The translations under genes were made by a program, and so were the position numbers. The notes under the pieces were generated by a model. That model had not been told where the DNA came from. It saw only the letters and a list, made by a program, of their open reading frames with translations, and did no database searches. A DNA stretch of 64,000 nucleotides from Chishuiella changwenlii (GTDB lineage Bacteria; Bacteroidota; Bacteroidia; Flavobacteriales; Weeksellaceae): positions 248,001 to 312,000 of the forward strand of contig NZ_FRBH01000004.1 of NCBI RefSeq assembly GCF_900142565.1. The letters are read 5' to 3'. The first letter of the stretch is position 1. The number at the start of each line of letters is the position of its first letter. Shown here in pieces: positions 1 to 10,765 of this stretch.

Positions 1-1278
1 ACAACTCAAAAAGTTGATGAAGCTGATTTAATTTTATTAAATACTTGTTCTATTCGTGAAAAAGCAGAACAAACAGTACGTAAACGTTTAGGAACTCTTA
101 ATGCTATCAAAAAACAAAAACCAAGTTTAAAAATTGGTGTTTTAGGGTGTATGGCGGAGCGTTTAAAACATAAATTCCTTGAAGAAGAACATTTAGTAGA
201 TATCGTTGTTGGTCCAGATGCATACCGCGATTTACCTAATTTACTTAACGATGTTGAAGATGGTCGTGATGCTATAAATGTTCAATTATCAAAAGAAGAA
301 ACATACGCAGAAATTTCACCTGTTCGTTTAGGTGGAAATGGCGTTACTGCTTTTGTAACAATTACACGTGGTTGTGATAACATGTGTACATTTTGCGTTG
401 TTCCATTTACTCGTGGACGTGAACGTTCTAGAGATCCTCATTCAATTTTAAATGAGTGTAAAGAATTAGTAGAATCAGGTTATAAAGAAATCACTTTACT
501 TGGACAAAACGTAGATTCATATTTATGGTATGGTGGTGGTCCAAAAAAAGAATTTAAGAACGCTACTGATATTCAGAAAGCAACAGCTGTAGATTTTGGT
601 CAATTATTAGACATGGTTGCGACTCAATTTCCAAATGTTCGTTTACGTTTTTCAACTTCTAATCCACAAGATATGGAAGAAAAAGTATTGGAAGTAATGG
701 CGAAACATAAAAACATTTGTAAATACATCCATTTACCCGTACAATCAGGTTCTACTACTGTATTAGAAAGAATGAATCGTCAACATACACGTGAAGAATA
801 TTTTGAATTAATAGACAAAATTCGTCGTATTGTTCCAGATTGTGCTTTATCTCATGATATGATCGCAGGTTTCTGTGGAGAAACAGAAGAAGAACATCAA
901 GATACATTATCTTTAATGGAATATGTAAAATATGATTTCGGTTATATGTTTGCTTATTCTGAGCGTCCAGGAACTCCTGCTCACAAGAAAATGCCAGATG
1001 ATGTTTTACCTGAAGATAAAAAACGTCGTTTACAAGAAATCATCGAAATGCAACAAAAACATTCTGCTGAACGTATGAATAGTTATGTTGGTAAAATTCA
1101 TGAAGTTTTAATTGAAGGAAACTCTAAACGTGACGAAAATTTCTGGTACGGAAGAAATACTCAGAATGCAGTTTTAGTTTTCCCTAAAGTAGAAGGAACT
1201 AAAATTGGTGATTTTGTTAATGTAAAAGCTAATAGCTGTACAACTGCAACCATTATTGGTGAAATGGTTGAAGCTTAA
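1..1278 (+). CDS. miaB: tRNA-2-methylthio-N6-dimethylallyladenosine synthase MiaB (5' truncated by window edge)
   Basis: Radical SAM methylthiotransferase that adds the 2-methylthio group to i6A37 of tRNAs reading UNN codons. The frame is open from base 1, so about 50 N-terminal residues lie outside the window. Visible are two cysteines of the N-terminal auxiliary cluster domain (NTC at visible residue 16, LGC at residue 50) and the radical SAM motif CDNMCTFC (residues 125, 129, 132). A C-terminal region of about 65 residues has the position and length of a TRAM domain. The ATG at 151 is an internal Met (GCMAER) and not the start. The next gene, a sigma-54 activator, follows after 99 bases on the same strand. 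Identity is secure from the motifs and colinearity with the family. Confidence 0.95.
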   Translation, partial: TTQKVDEADLILLNTCSIREKAEQTVRKRLGTLNAIKKQKPSLKIGVLGCMAERLKHKFLEEEHLVDIVVGPDAYRDLPNLLNDVEDGRDAINVQLSKEETYAEISPVRLGGNGVTAFVTITRGCDNMCTFCVVPFTRGRERSRDPHSILNECKELVESGYKEITLLGQNVDSYLWYGGGPKKEFKNATDIQKATAVDFGQLLDMVATQFPNVRLRFSTSNPQDMEEKVLEVMAKHKNICKYIHLPVQSGSTTVLERMNRQHTREEYFELIDKIRRIVPDCALSHDMIAGFCGETEEEHQDTLSLMEYVKYDFGYMFAYSERPGTPAHKKMPDDVLPEDKKRRLQEIIEMQQKHSAERMNSYVGKIHEVLIEGNSKRDENFWYGRNTQNAVLVFPKVEGTKIGDFVNVKANSCTTATIIGEMVEA

Positions 1279-1377
1279 AAAAATATAACAGAATTTATAT
1301 TGACCTAACTCAATACAAATTCAATTGATGTAAATTGAATATTCATTCGGTTTATACAACCTTAAAAAACTATAAAA

Positions 1378-2640
1378 ATGGATTCTTTACAAACAATCAA
1401 ACAACGTTTTGGAATCATTGGAAATAATGTAGTCTTGAACCGCGCTCTTGAGAAAGCGGTTCAGGTTGCACCTACAGATATATCTGTATTAGTTATTGGA
1501 GAAAGTGGTGTCGGGAAAGAATTTATTCCTAAAATCATCCACAATCAATCTGCTCGTAAGCATAATAACTATATTGCTGTTAACTGTGGAGCTATCCCAG
1601 AAGGAACTATAGATTCTGAATTATTTGGACACGAAAAAGGTGCCTTTACTGGTGCAACACAAACTAGAAAAGGATATTTTGAAGTTGCAGATGGTGGTAC
1701 TATTTTTTTAGACGAAGTAGGTGAATTACCACTTTCTACACAGGTTCGTTTATTAAGAATATTAGAATCAGGTGAATTTATGAAAGTTGGTTCTTCTGAT
1801 ATTCAGAAAACCAATGTTCGTGTTGTTGCTGCAACTAATGTAAAACTTAAAGATTCTGTAGAAAAAGGAAAATTTAGAGAAGATTTATACTATCGTTTAA
1901 ATACTGTACAAATAGACATTCCTGCATTAAGAGATCGCAAAGAAGATATTAATCTATTATTTAGAAAATTTGCTTCTGATTTTGCAAATAAATACAGAAT
2001 GCCTCACATAGAACTTTCTCCTGAAGCTCAGAATTATATTGCAAATTATCCTTGGCCAGGGAATGTTCGACAATTAAGAAATTTCTCGGAACAAGTTTCT
2101 GTTATAGAAAAAGATCGTGTTATAACGTTAGAAAAAATTATGGAATTATTACCAAATAATTCTACAATGTTAACGGTAACAAGTAAAAAAGAAGGAAGCT
2201 CATCAGACTTTATGGAGCGTGAATTATTGTTTAAAGTTTTATTAGACATGAAAAAAGACTTAAACGATTTACGTGCATTAACGTTAGATTTGATTAAAAA
2301 TAAAGATGTTGATGATTTTAATGGAAACACACAAGAATTAATTCAACGTGTTTACCAAGAACAATCAGATGATAGTAACGATTTTATTCCAAGTCAATAC
2401 AATGTTGTTCCTTCAAATCCTAAAACACAAACTTATCAACCTCCTCAATACGATTATTCGAACGATGTTTATGATGTTAGTCCTATCGAAGAGCCTGAAT
2501 CTTTATCCTTACAAGATAACGAGAAGGAAATGATAAAATTAGCATTAGAAAAACACAAAGGAAAAAGAAAAATGGCGGCAGATGAATTAGGTATTTCAGA
2601 ACGCACATTGTATCGTAAAATCAAACAATATCATTTGTAA
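1378..2640 (+). CDS. Sigma-54-dependent Fis-family transcriptional activator without receiver domain
   Basis: Bacterial enhancer-binding protein that remodels RpoN-RNA polymerase by ATP hydrolysis. The AAA+ domain starts almost at the N-terminus: Walker A GESGVGKE at residues 41-48, the sigma-54 contact loop GAFTGA at 88-93, and Walker B GGTIFLDE at 106-113. A low-complexity Gln/Asn/Pro linker (about 300-375) leads to a C-terminal Fis-type helix-turn-helix (GISERTLYRKIK). There is no N-terminal receiver or GAF domain, so activity must be set by another protein or by expression level. It lies between miaB and lptE with a 3-base gap to lptE, suggesting co-transcription. A near-perfect sigma-54 promoter occurs at 22638 in this window; whether this protein acts there is unknown. 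Confidence 0.93.
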   Translation: MDSLQTIKQRFGIIGNNVVLNRALEKAVQVAPTDISVLVIGESGVGKEFIPKIIHNQSARKHNNYIAVNCGAIPEGTIDSELFGHEKGAFTGATQTRKGYFEVADGGTIFLDEVGELPLSTQVRLLRILESGEFMKVGSSDIQKTNVRVVAATNVKLKDSVEKGKFREDLYYRLNTVQIDIPALRDRKEDINLLFRKFASDFANKYRMPHIELSPEAQNYIANYPWPGNVRQLRNFSEQVSVIEKDRVITLEKIMELLPNNSTMLTVTSKKEGSSSDFMERELLFKVLLDMKKDLNDLRALTLDLIKNKDVDDFNGNTQELIQRVYQEQSDDSNDFIPSQYNVVPSNPKTQTYQPPQYDYSNDVYDVSPIEEPESLSLQDNEKEMIKLALEKHKGKRKMAADELGISERTLYRKIKQYHL

Positions 2641-2643
2641 ATC

Positions 2644-3153
2644 ATGAATAAAATAAAAGTATTAATCCTTAGTATTTTTGCTCTTTTTAGCATTACAGGA
2701 TGTATAAAATATTCCCTTTCTGGTGCTGCAATTCAACCAGATTGGAATACGATTTATGTTGCAACATTTCCTAATTATGCTCCACAACAAAATCCTACTT
2801 TAAGTCAGGATTTAACAATATCTATTCAAGATATTTTTCGAAGTAGAACAAAGTTAAAATTAAATTCTAATGAAAATTCTGATTTAATTATCGAAGGAGA
2901 AATTACAGGTTATGATATTACTCCAGAGGCTATTCAAGCAAATGATATTGCTGCAAGAAATAGATTAACAGTTTATATAAAAGTTCGCTATATTAATAAC
3001 AAAGACGAATCTAAAAGTTACGATAGAACATTTTCTGCTTTCCAATTGTATGATGGAAATGCAATGTTAAGTACTGTAGAGTCATCAATTGTTCCATTAA
3101 TTATTGATGATCTTCGTGACCAAGTTTTTGCTTCCATTGCCATGGATTGGTAG
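2644..3153 (+). CDS. lptE: LPS assembly lipoprotein LptE
   Basis: 169-residue lipoprotein matching the Bacteroidota LptE family, the outer-membrane plug that works with LptD to insert lipopolysaccharide. A hydrophobic signal peptide ends in the lipobox ITGC (Cys20). The segment just after it (SLSGAAIQPDWNTIYVATF) and the repeated beta-strand/helix pattern are typical of the family. The start codon lies 3 bases after the sigma-54 activator stop, so the two are probably in one transcript, and a TPR protein and secG follow. lptF/G at 44906 and kdsB at 35857 are further LPS genes in the window. Assignment rests on the N-terminal pattern and the well-known neighbourhood. Confidence 0.85.
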   Translation: MNKIKVLILSIFALFSITGCIKYSLSGAAIQPDWNTIYVATFPNYAPQQNPTLSQDLTISIQDIFRSRTKLKLNSNENSDLIIEGEITGYDITPEAIQANDIAARNRLTVYIKVRYINNKDESKSYDRTFSAFQLYDGNAMLSTVESSIVPLIIDDLRDQVFASIAMDW

Positions 3154-3170
3154 AAATAATCTTATATTTG
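3137..3170 (+). promoter_or_regulatory. Candidate Bacteroidota promoter for the TPR gene at 3175
   Basis: TTG at 3137-3139 and TATATTTG at 3163-3170 match the Bacteroidota -33 (TTG) and -7 (TAnnTTTG) consensus with a 23-base spacer. The -7 box ends only 4 bases before the ATG at 3175, so transcription would start at or next to the start codon. This is inferred from pattern only. Confidence 0.35.
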
Positions 3171-3174
3171 AACA

Positions 3175-4218
3175 ATGACCAGAATAGAATATTTAGTAGC
3201 GCATCCATACGAAGTAGAGAAATCGGACATTCCGCTTCTTAAAAAAGAAGTTGAGAAATACCCCTATTTCTATACATTACGTGCATTGCTTTTATATGGT
3301 TTAAAAAAAGAAAATCATCCTTCTTTTGAAGATTATCTTAATAAAACTTCTATTCACAGTAGTAACCGTGTCGATTTATATCATTATCTAAATTCTGAAA
3401 AAATAGAGAAAAAAGATAATTTTAAAAATGATACAAATCTTGATGAAACACCTTCTTTTGAAGAAAAAATACAAGAAGAAAGCATTTCTGTAATTAACGA
3501 AGTCAAAGAAGAAGTTATCGAAGAATTTACACCAACTGTTATTGAAGAAGAGAAACAAGAAGAAGTAGAAGTTGTTGATAATTCTATTTCAGATGCTTCT
3601 AAAGAAGAAAATGATTATGTTGTTGAAATTGAAAATATAGAAGAAACAATTGAACTAATTCAGGAAATAGAGGAAGTTCCTGTGGAACAAGAGAATAATC
3701 TTGAAGATGATATTCTAAATGCTTTACAACAAACTTCTGAAATTGAGGTTGAAGAGGAAAAAAATATTGTTAACGATCCTATAATTAAGGAAGAAGAAAC
3801 TATTGTAGAAGAAATTAAAGCAGAAAATATTGATTCTGATTCTACTCATTCTTTTTCTGACTGGTTAAAGAGATTTCCTTCTCAACAAAAAGATCAAAAA
3901 ACATTAGAAGAAGAACAGGAAATAGCTGAAAGAGAGATAAAGTATAAGTTAATAGATGATTTTTTGGAGAAAAATCCTAAAATCGTTCCTATGAAAAAAG
4001 TCGATATTCCTTCACCAAATACAACTTCTAATTTTGGAAAGAATAGTGAAGAATATTCGGATTTAATGACCGAAACTTTAGCTCAAATTTATATTGAACA
4101 AAAGAAATATGATAAAGCTATTAAAGCTTATAAAATATTAATTTTGAAATATCCAGAAAAAAATGGTTTATTTGCAAATCGAATTAAAGAAATTGAAAAT
4201 TTAACAAACTCTAAATAA
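3175..4218 (+). CDS. Acidic protein with C-terminal tetratricopeptide repeat, function unknown
   Basis: 347 residues with no signal peptide or membrane segment. The N-terminal about 85 residues are globular (MTRIEYLVAHPYEVEKSDI). The middle (about 90-225) is extremely rich in Glu, Ile and Val and is probably disordered or extended. The last about 60 residues contain a TPR-like helix pair (LAQIYIEQKKYDKAIKAYKIL). This arrangement is common in flavobacterial proteins encoded between lptE and secG, but no function is established that I know of. It may be a scaffold. It ends 4 bases before secG, so the two are very likely co-transcribed. Confidence 0.8.
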   Translation: MTRIEYLVAHPYEVEKSDIPLLKKEVEKYPYFYTLRALLLYGLKKENHPSFEDYLNKTSIHSSNRVDLYHYLNSEKIEKKDNFKNDTNLDETPSFEEKIQEESISVINEVKEEVIEEFTPTVIEEEKQEEVEVVDNSISDASKEENDYVVEIENIEETIELIQEIEEVPVEQENNLEDDILNALQQTSEIEVEEEKNIVNDPIIKEEETIVEEIKAENIDSDSTHSFSDWLKRFPSQQKDQKTLEEEQEIAEREIKYKLIDDFLEKNPKIVPMKKVDIPSPNTTSNFGKNSEEYSDLMTETLAQIYIEQKKYDKAIKAYKILILKYPEKNGLFANRIKEIENLTNSK

Positions 4219-4222
4219 TAAA

Positions 4223-4573
4223 ATGGGACTATTTCAGTTTTTCATGATTATTATCATGATTTTAAGTGTATTACTAGTATTGATTGTTTTATCTCAAAAC
4301 CCTAAAGGAGGAGGATTATCTTCTACTTTCGGTGGCGGAGGTGGTAGTCAAATGTTTGGAGTACAAAGAACTAATAAGTTTTTAGATAATACAACTTGGG
4401 GATTATTTATTGCTATTGTTGTATTAATTATTGGTGCAGGTGTTACGCATGAAAATCCAAATGCAATAAAAACTGTAAAACCAAATGTTACAGCACCAGC
4501 TAATAACTTGCCTGCTCAACCAGCGGCAAACGGAGCTAGCCAAAACCAATTACCTGCTCAACCAGCAAAGTAA
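4223..4573 (+). CDS. secG: Preprotein translocase subunit SecG
   Basis: Small inner-membrane subunit of the SecYEG channel. Two membrane helices are visible (about residues 4-24 and 57-75). They flank the characteristic cytoplasmic loop with LSQNPKGGGLSSTFGGGGG and the SQMFGVQRTNKFLDNTTW segment. A Pro/Ala/Asn-rich tail follows the second helix, as is usual in flavobacteria. At 116 residues it has normal length for the group. It is the last gene of the lptE-TPR-secG run and is followed by a clear terminator at 4596. Confidence 0.93.
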   Translation: MGLFQFFMIIIMILSVLLVLIVLSQNPKGGGLSSTFGGGGGSQMFGVQRTNKFLDNTTWGLFIAIVVLIIGAGVTHENPNAIKTVKPNVTAPANNLPAQPAANGASQNQLPAQPAK

Positions 4574-4595
4574 TTTCTAAAATTTTATACAATTT

Positions 4596-4630
4596 AAAGC
4601 CTCAAATATTTCATTTTGAGGCTTTTTCTT
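4596..4630 (+). terminator. Rho-independent terminator after secG
   Basis: An 11-bp stem (4596-4606 pairing with 4615-4625, AAAGCCTCAAA/TTTTGAGGCTTT) with a short loop is followed by a T-rich stretch. It closes the miaB-secG direction of transcription. Confidence 0.8.
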
Positions 4631-4667
4631 TATAATATTTAATACCTTTAAACCAAATTATCTTACT

Positions 4668-5084
4668 ATGAAAAAATACATTTATATACTTATTTCATTT
4701 ATCTGTATTTTTGGATGCTCTGCACAAAAAAAATATCAAACTATTAATGAAAATGATTACAATCTAATTAGTACTTACTCGTTAGACGGAATTAATAAAA
4801 CTCATTTTTTAAAAAACGAAACGGAATTAAAAAATTTTTATAAAAGTCTTGATGAATCATTCATAAAATCTGCTCCAAGAATTGTTGTAGATTTTGATGA
4901 AAAACAAGTTGTTCTTGTGTATAAAAATCATATCGATTCCTATAATCTTGATTTTATTTCTGGTAATGATAAAATTTATCAACTACATTTATCGTTATTA
5001 GAAGGTATCGAATTAGAAAATGATCCATCTAATTTTTTAATGATTGTCGTTCCTAAGACAATCGAAAAATTAACTATAAAATAA
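4668..5084 (+). CDS. Small lipoprotein of unknown function
   Basis: 138 residues beginning with a signal peptide and lipobox IFGC (Cys17), so it is predicted to be exported and lipidated. The mature part is Lys/Asp/Ile-rich with no motif I recognise. It is encoded 8 bases upstream of the T9SS metalloprotease at 5093, in the same direction, so the pair is probably one operon. A role linked to that protease (inhibitor, partner or surface tether) is possible but there is no direct evidence. A TACCTTTA sequence about 4640 could be its -7 element. Confidence 0.75.
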   Translation: MKKYIYILISFICIFGCSAQKKYQTINENDYNLISTYSLDGINKTHFLKNETELKNFYKSLDESFIKSAPRIVVDFDEKQVVLVYKNHIDSYNLDFISGNDKIYQLHLSLLEGIELENDPSNFLMIVVPKTIEKLTIK

Positions 5085-5092
5085 CAAGTCTT

Positions 5093-7435
5093 ATGAAGAA
5101 AATAACATCTATTCTCGTTATTACTACAATTCTTTTTGGAGGAAATGTTTTAGCTCAACAAAATTTTTGGAAAGCAACATCACAATTAAGTAGTAAGTCT
5201 AATGAACAATTAATTGCTCGTACACATTTACCTACAAAATCTATAAAGCTAGATTTAGCTTATGATAATTTAGTTAATTATTTAACGAAGATGAATGCAA
5301 AAGGTGCATCTAAATTATTAAAATTCCCAGATGAAAACGGAAAATTTATAACGTATAAAGTAACTGAAAATTCTAACTTTTCTGATGAGTTACAAGAACA
5401 ATATGCTGATATAAGATCTTATTCTGGTTATAATATCGATAACCCTAATCAAAAAATTAATTTTAGTTTATCTCCTCAATTTGGTTTCTTTGGTTCATTG
5501 ACTAATGGTGATAAAAATATTTTAATTGATACATACACTAAAAATAAATCTTCTTATATTATTTATGATAAGAGTAATTTAGTAAATGATAACTCTAACT
5601 TTAAATGTCATGTTGATGACCACGAAAATGATTTAGGTATTGATAATTTAAATTTTGAAAAAGTTGCTAAAAATTCTAGCATAGCAGCAGTAAATGATGG
5701 AAATCTTAGAAAATTTAGATTAGCTATTACAACTACTACAGAATATTCAAATTATATTATTCAACAAGCAAATGTTAGCAATGGAACTTTAGCACAGAAG
5801 AAGGCAGCTATTTTAGCAGCAGTAAATGTGTCTATGACAAGAATTAATGGAGTTTTGAAAAATGATGTTGGTGTATTTTTAGAATTAATTCCAAACACAG
5901 ATCAATTATTTTTTATAGATAATGATACATTTAATTCAGCTAGTGCTAACCAAATGATTGATGAAAATGTTATTGTGACAAATAATATTATAGGAGTTTC
6001 TAATTATGATATTGGGCATTTATTTTTTAAAGTAGACAATGCTGATGATTCTAATGGTTTAGCAAATACTTCAGCTGTTTGTAGTAACAATTTAAAAGCT
6101 GGAGGTGTTACAGGAACAGTTGCTCCTGTAGGAGATGCTTTTGATATTGATTTTACTGCACATGAATTAGGTCATCAGTTAGGTGCAAATCATACATATA
6201 ACAATAACTTTAATAGATCTTCTACTAGTGCAATGGAACCAGGTAGTGGCTCAACAATTATGGCATATACAGGGATTAATCCACCAAACATACAACAAAA
6301 CAGTGATGCTTATTATCACACAAGAAGTATAGATGAAATAAATATTGTGCTTAATAGAGTTACATGTGCTCAACTTGTTCCTACTACTAATGTAGCACCA
6401 GTTATTACGTCTAACTTAAAAACATTTTATTCATTACCTATCTCAACAGCTTTTGCATTAGAAACATCTGCTACAGATGCAAATAATGATCAGTTAACTT
6501 ACACATGGGAACAAATGAATCCTCAAATTTCAGAAACTTCTGTTATTAGTGGACCTGTTAATAATAGATTATATGGTAATCCTCCATTATCATCAAATAC
6601 TCGAGGTCCAAATTTTAGATCTTTCCCACCAAAAAGTGAAGGTATACGTTATTTCCCTAGATTAGAAAAAATCCTTACAAATGAATTAGTTTTTACTACA
6701 AATCCATATTTACGTTCTCCAAGTGATTATGATAAAAATAATTGGGAAGTAATTCCAAGCGTTGCAAGAACAATGAATTTTTCTGTAACTATTCGTGATA
6801 ATAATACCAACGTTGGTCATACAACTCGTCAAAATGTAAGTTTAAACTTTGTAGCAGCGGCAGGACCATTTAAAGTTACTTCACAAACAATAAATGAGAA
6901 TTGGGTACAAAATAATCAAGCAACTATTAATTGGGATGTTGCTGGAACGACAGCAAATGGAATTAATACTCAAAATGTAAAAATTCTATTATCAACAAAC
7001 GCTGGACAAAGTTTTGACAAAGTTTTAGCTGAATCTGTTCCAAATAATGGATCTTACACATTTACAGTTCCTGGAGGTTTAGGAAATACTAATACTGCAA
7101 GAATTATGATAAAAGCAATTGATAATGTTTTCTTAGCTGTTAATTCAACAAATTTCTCAATTGAAAGTTCATTAGAAATTGAAGATCCAAAAGATAATCA
7201 ATTTGATATTTTCCCTAATCCATCTAATGGAATTATTAATCTTAGATTGCCAGAATTTTTCAAAAAAGGAGCGATAAGAATTGTAGATATAACTGGACGA
7301 ATTGTTTATTCAAATCAATTAAATTATTCAGCAACTCAACAAATTAATTTATCTAGTTTATCAAACGGGGTTTACATCGTTTCTTTAGAATTAGACAATG
7401 AACATTTCACGAAAAAAATCATTATTAAAAAATAA
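5093..7435 (+). CDS. Secreted reprolysin-like zinc metalloprotease with T9SS C-terminal sorting domain
   Basis: 780 residues. A Sec signal peptide (MKKITSILVITTILFGGNVLA) is followed by a propeptide-like region. The catalytic domain has the metzincin zinc signature HELGHQLGANH at residues 357-367 and a Met-turn candidate (STIMAYTG) about 40 residues downstream, as in M12B/reprolysin proteases. Beta-sandwich-like domains follow (about 435-690). The last about 75 residues (from FPNPSNG near residue 705 to the Lys-rich end) form a type A sorting domain, which sends the protein through the type IX secretion system to the surface or medium. The substrate is unknown. A terminator follows at 7460, so this ends the operon with the small lipoprotein. 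Confidence 0.93.
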   Translation: MKKITSILVITTILFGGNVLAQQNFWKATSQLSSKSNEQLIARTHLPTKSIKLDLAYDNLVNYLTKMNAKGASKLLKFPDENGKFITYKVTENSNFSDELQEQYADIRSYSGYNIDNPNQKINFSLSPQFGFFGSLTNGDKNILIDTYTKNKSSYIIYDKSNLVNDNSNFKCHVDDHENDLGIDNLNFEKVAKNSSIAAVNDGNLRKFRLAITTTTEYSNYIIQQANVSNGTLAQKKAAILAAVNVSMTRINGVLKNDVGVFLELIPNTDQLFFIDNDTFNSASANQMIDENVIVTNNIIGVSNYDIGHLFFKVDNADDSNGLANTSAVCSNNLKAGGVTGTVAPVGDAFDIDFTAHELGHQLGANHTYNNNFNRSSTSAMEPGSGSTIMAYTGINPPNIQQNSDAYYHTRSIDEINIVLNRVTCAQLVPTTNVAPVITSNLKTFYSLPISTAFALETSATDANNDQLTYTWEQMNPQISETSVISGPVNNRLYGNPPLSSNTRGPNFRSFPPKSEGIRYFPRLEKILTNELVFTTNPYLRSPSDYDKNNWEVIPSVARTMNFSVTIRDNNTNVGHTTRQNVSLNFVAAAGPFKVTSQTINENWVQNNQATINWDVAGTTANGINTQNVKILLSTNAGQSFDKVLAESVPNNGSYTFTVPGGLGNTNTARIMIKAIDNVFLAVNSTNFSIESSLEIEDPKDNQFDIFPNPSNGIINLRLPEFFKKGAIRIVDITGRIVYSNQLNYSATQQINLSSLSNGVYIVSLELDNEHFTKKIIIKK

Positions 7436-7459
7436 AAAATCAATTTAAATATTTACCAA

Positions 7460-7495
7460 TGCCAAGTTGTTCTGACAGCTTGGCATTTTTGTTTT
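7460..7495 (+). terminator. Rho-independent terminator after the metalloprotease
   Basis: Stem 7460-7470 pairs with 7475-7485 (TGCCAAGTTGT/ACAGCTTGGCA, one G-T pair) around a TCTG loop, followed by TTTTTGTTTT. Confidence 0.85.
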
Positions 7496-7537
7496 ATAGA
7501 TTTTATTTAAACATTCCATAATGGCAGTAAATGGCTG

Positions 7538-7554
7538 TTGGCATACTTTTAGTT
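7538..7554 (+). promoter_or_regulatory. Weak candidate sigma-54-like (-24/-12) promoter before groES
   Basis: TTGGCATACTTTTAGTT matches the -24 half (TTGGCAY) of the RpoN consensus at the right distance from a degraded -12 half (TAGTT where TTGCW is expected). The -24 GG is at 7540-7541 and the -12 element has GT in place of GC. An overlapping TACTTTTA could instead be a housekeeping -7 box. It lies about 40 bases upstream of groES. This is a pattern match only. Confidence 0.25.
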
Positions 7555-7592
7555 GATTTAATTGTAATAATTAAAAATAAAAAAATACAAAT

Positions 7593-7871
7593 ATGTCACA
7601 TTTAAACATTAAACCATTAGCAGATAGAGTTGTTATCGAACCTGCTCCAGCAGAAACTAAAACAGCATCAGGAATTATTATTCCAGATTCTGCAAAAGAA
7701 AAACCACAAGAAGGAATTGTAGTTGCAGTTGGTAATGGTAAAAAAGATGAACCTATGACAGTTGCTATTGGAGATAAAGTTCTTTACGGAAAATATTCTG
7801 GTACAGAATTAAAATTAGAAGGAAAGGATTACTTAATTATGCGTGAAGCTGACATTTTAGCAATCATTTAA
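7593..7871 (+). CDS. groES: Co-chaperonin GroES
   Basis: 92-residue lid of the GroEL folding chamber. The whole protein matches Cpn10: N-terminal [17 protein letters not shown], mobile loop with [18 protein letters not shown], and C-terminal [23 protein letters not shown]. It is encoded 67 bases upstream of groEL on the same strand, forming the usual bicistronic unit. No clear CIRCE inverted repeat was found upstream. Confidence 0.98.
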   Translation: MSHLNIKPLADRVVIEPAPAETKTASGIIIPDSAKEKPQEGIVVAVGNGKKDEPMTVAIGDKVLYGKYSGTELKLEGKDYLIMREADILAII

Positions 7872-7935
7872 TAGACTTTTAAATTATTAAAATATACAAA
7901 CCAAAGTACATTGTACTTAATACATAAAAAATTAA

Positions 7936-9567
<1,632 letters not shown>

Positions 9568-9592
9568 TCAAACCTCATCAATTGATATAGAA

Positions 9593-9617
9593 AAAGCCAT
9601 CTTAAAAAGATGGCTTT
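9593..9617 (+). terminator. Terminator between groEL and leuB (convergent, possibly bidirectional)
   Basis: Stem 9593-9603 pairs with 9607-9617 (AAAGCCATCTT/AAGATGGCTTT). T-rich sequence follows on the plus strand, and a T-rich tract also follows on the minus strand. Confidence 0.7.
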
Positions 9618-9640
9618 CTCATTTGTCATAAAATAAAAAA

Positions 9641-10765
9641 CTATATAATTGTCGATTTTCCCATCATAATATTTTCAAAATTGAAATATGAATCATGGTC
9701 ATGTTCGTTCAATAATATTTTAATCACATAATTGGCAACAACAGATGTTGAGTAATCACTAGTTTCATCTAGATCAGAAGTTACGATCAAGTTATTGATT
9801 GCATTTTCTACTGCATCTTCAATTGCTTTTGCTCCTTCTTCTAATCCTAAATAACGTAACATCATTGCAGCGCTTAAAATAGATGCCATTGGGTTAGCAA
9901 TTCCTTTACCTTTTGCTTGAGGATATGAACCATGAATTGGTTCAAATAAAGCATTCTCTAATCCAATTGAGGCAGATGGTAACAACCCTATACTTCCTCC
10001 TATTACACTCCCTTCATCAGATATTATGTCTCCAAACATATTCTCTGTTAAAATAACATCAAACTGTTTTGGGTTAAGAATCAATTGCATTGCGGCATTG
10101 TCTACAAATAAGAAATCTAATTCAACATCTGGATATTCTTTACTAATTTCCGTTGTCACCTTTCTCCATAAACGAGAAGTATCTAATACATTTGCTTTAT
10201 CTACTAACGTTACTTTTTTACGACGTTTAGTAGCTTCTTGAAAAGCTAAATGTGCTATTTGCTCTATATCTGCTCTACTATAAGAGCATGTATCATATGC
10301 ATAAGAAAAGTCTTCTGCAGTAAATTTTTCACCAAAGTAAATTCCATTAATTAACTCTCTGAAAATAACCATATCAGTTCCCTCTATACGAGATTTTTTT
10401 AATGGACTTCTACTTAATAAAGAGTTATAAGCTTTTATAGGTCTAATATTCGCAAATAAACCCAGCTCTTTTCTCAATTTTAATAGACCTTGTTCAGGAC
10501 GAACTTTTGCATTTGGATCGTTATCATATTTAGGATCTCCAATAGAACCAAATAAAACAGCATCTGCATCTTTACATAATTGTAATGTATTATCTGGTAA
10601 AGGGTTTCCTGTTTCATCAATTGCAATTGCACCTATTAGAGCATCTTCAAAAGCAAAATTATAGTCAAAAACCTTTTCAATTACTTTTAAGATTTTTACA
10701 GTTTCAAAAACCACTTCTGGTCCTATTCCATCGCCAGAAAGTACAGCTATTTTATGCGTTTTCAT
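9641..10765 (-). CDS. leuB: 3-isopropylmalate dehydrogenase
   Basis: 374-residue NAD-dependent enzyme oxidising and decarboxylating 3-isopropylmalate to 4-methyl-2-oxopentanoate, the third step of leucine synthesis. Visible are the N-terminal GDGIGPEV, substrate-loop [21 protein letters not shown], metal-site [17 protein letters not shown], and [18 protein letters not shown] near the C-terminus. The start overlaps leuD by 14 bases, indicating translational coupling in the order leuA-leuC-leuD-leuB. It is the last gene of the operon, with a terminator between it and groEL. Confidence 0.97.
   Translation of the reverse strand: MKTHKIAVLSGDGIGPEVVFETVKILKVIEKVFDYNFAFEDALIGAIAIDETGNPLPDNTLQLCKDADAVLFGSIGDPKYDNDPNAKVRPEQGLLKLRKELGLFANIRPIKAYNSLLSRSPLKKSRIEGTDMVIFRELINGIYFGEKFTAEDFSYAYDTCSYSRADIEQIAHLAFQEATKRRKKVTLVDKANVLDTSRLWRKVTTEISKEYPDVELDFLFVDNAAMQLILNPKQFDVILTENMFGDIISDEGSVIGGSIGLLPSASIGLENALFEPIHGSYPQAKGKGIANPMASILSAAMMLRYLGLEEGAKAIEDAVENAINNLIVTSDLDETSDYSTSVVANYVIKILLNEHDHDSYFNFENIMMGKSTII

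Noticed and set aside
1319-1340. Inverted repeat ATTCAATT/AATTGAAT after miaB as a terminator
   Set aside because: The stem is AT-only, the loop is loose and no T run follows, so it is not convincing.
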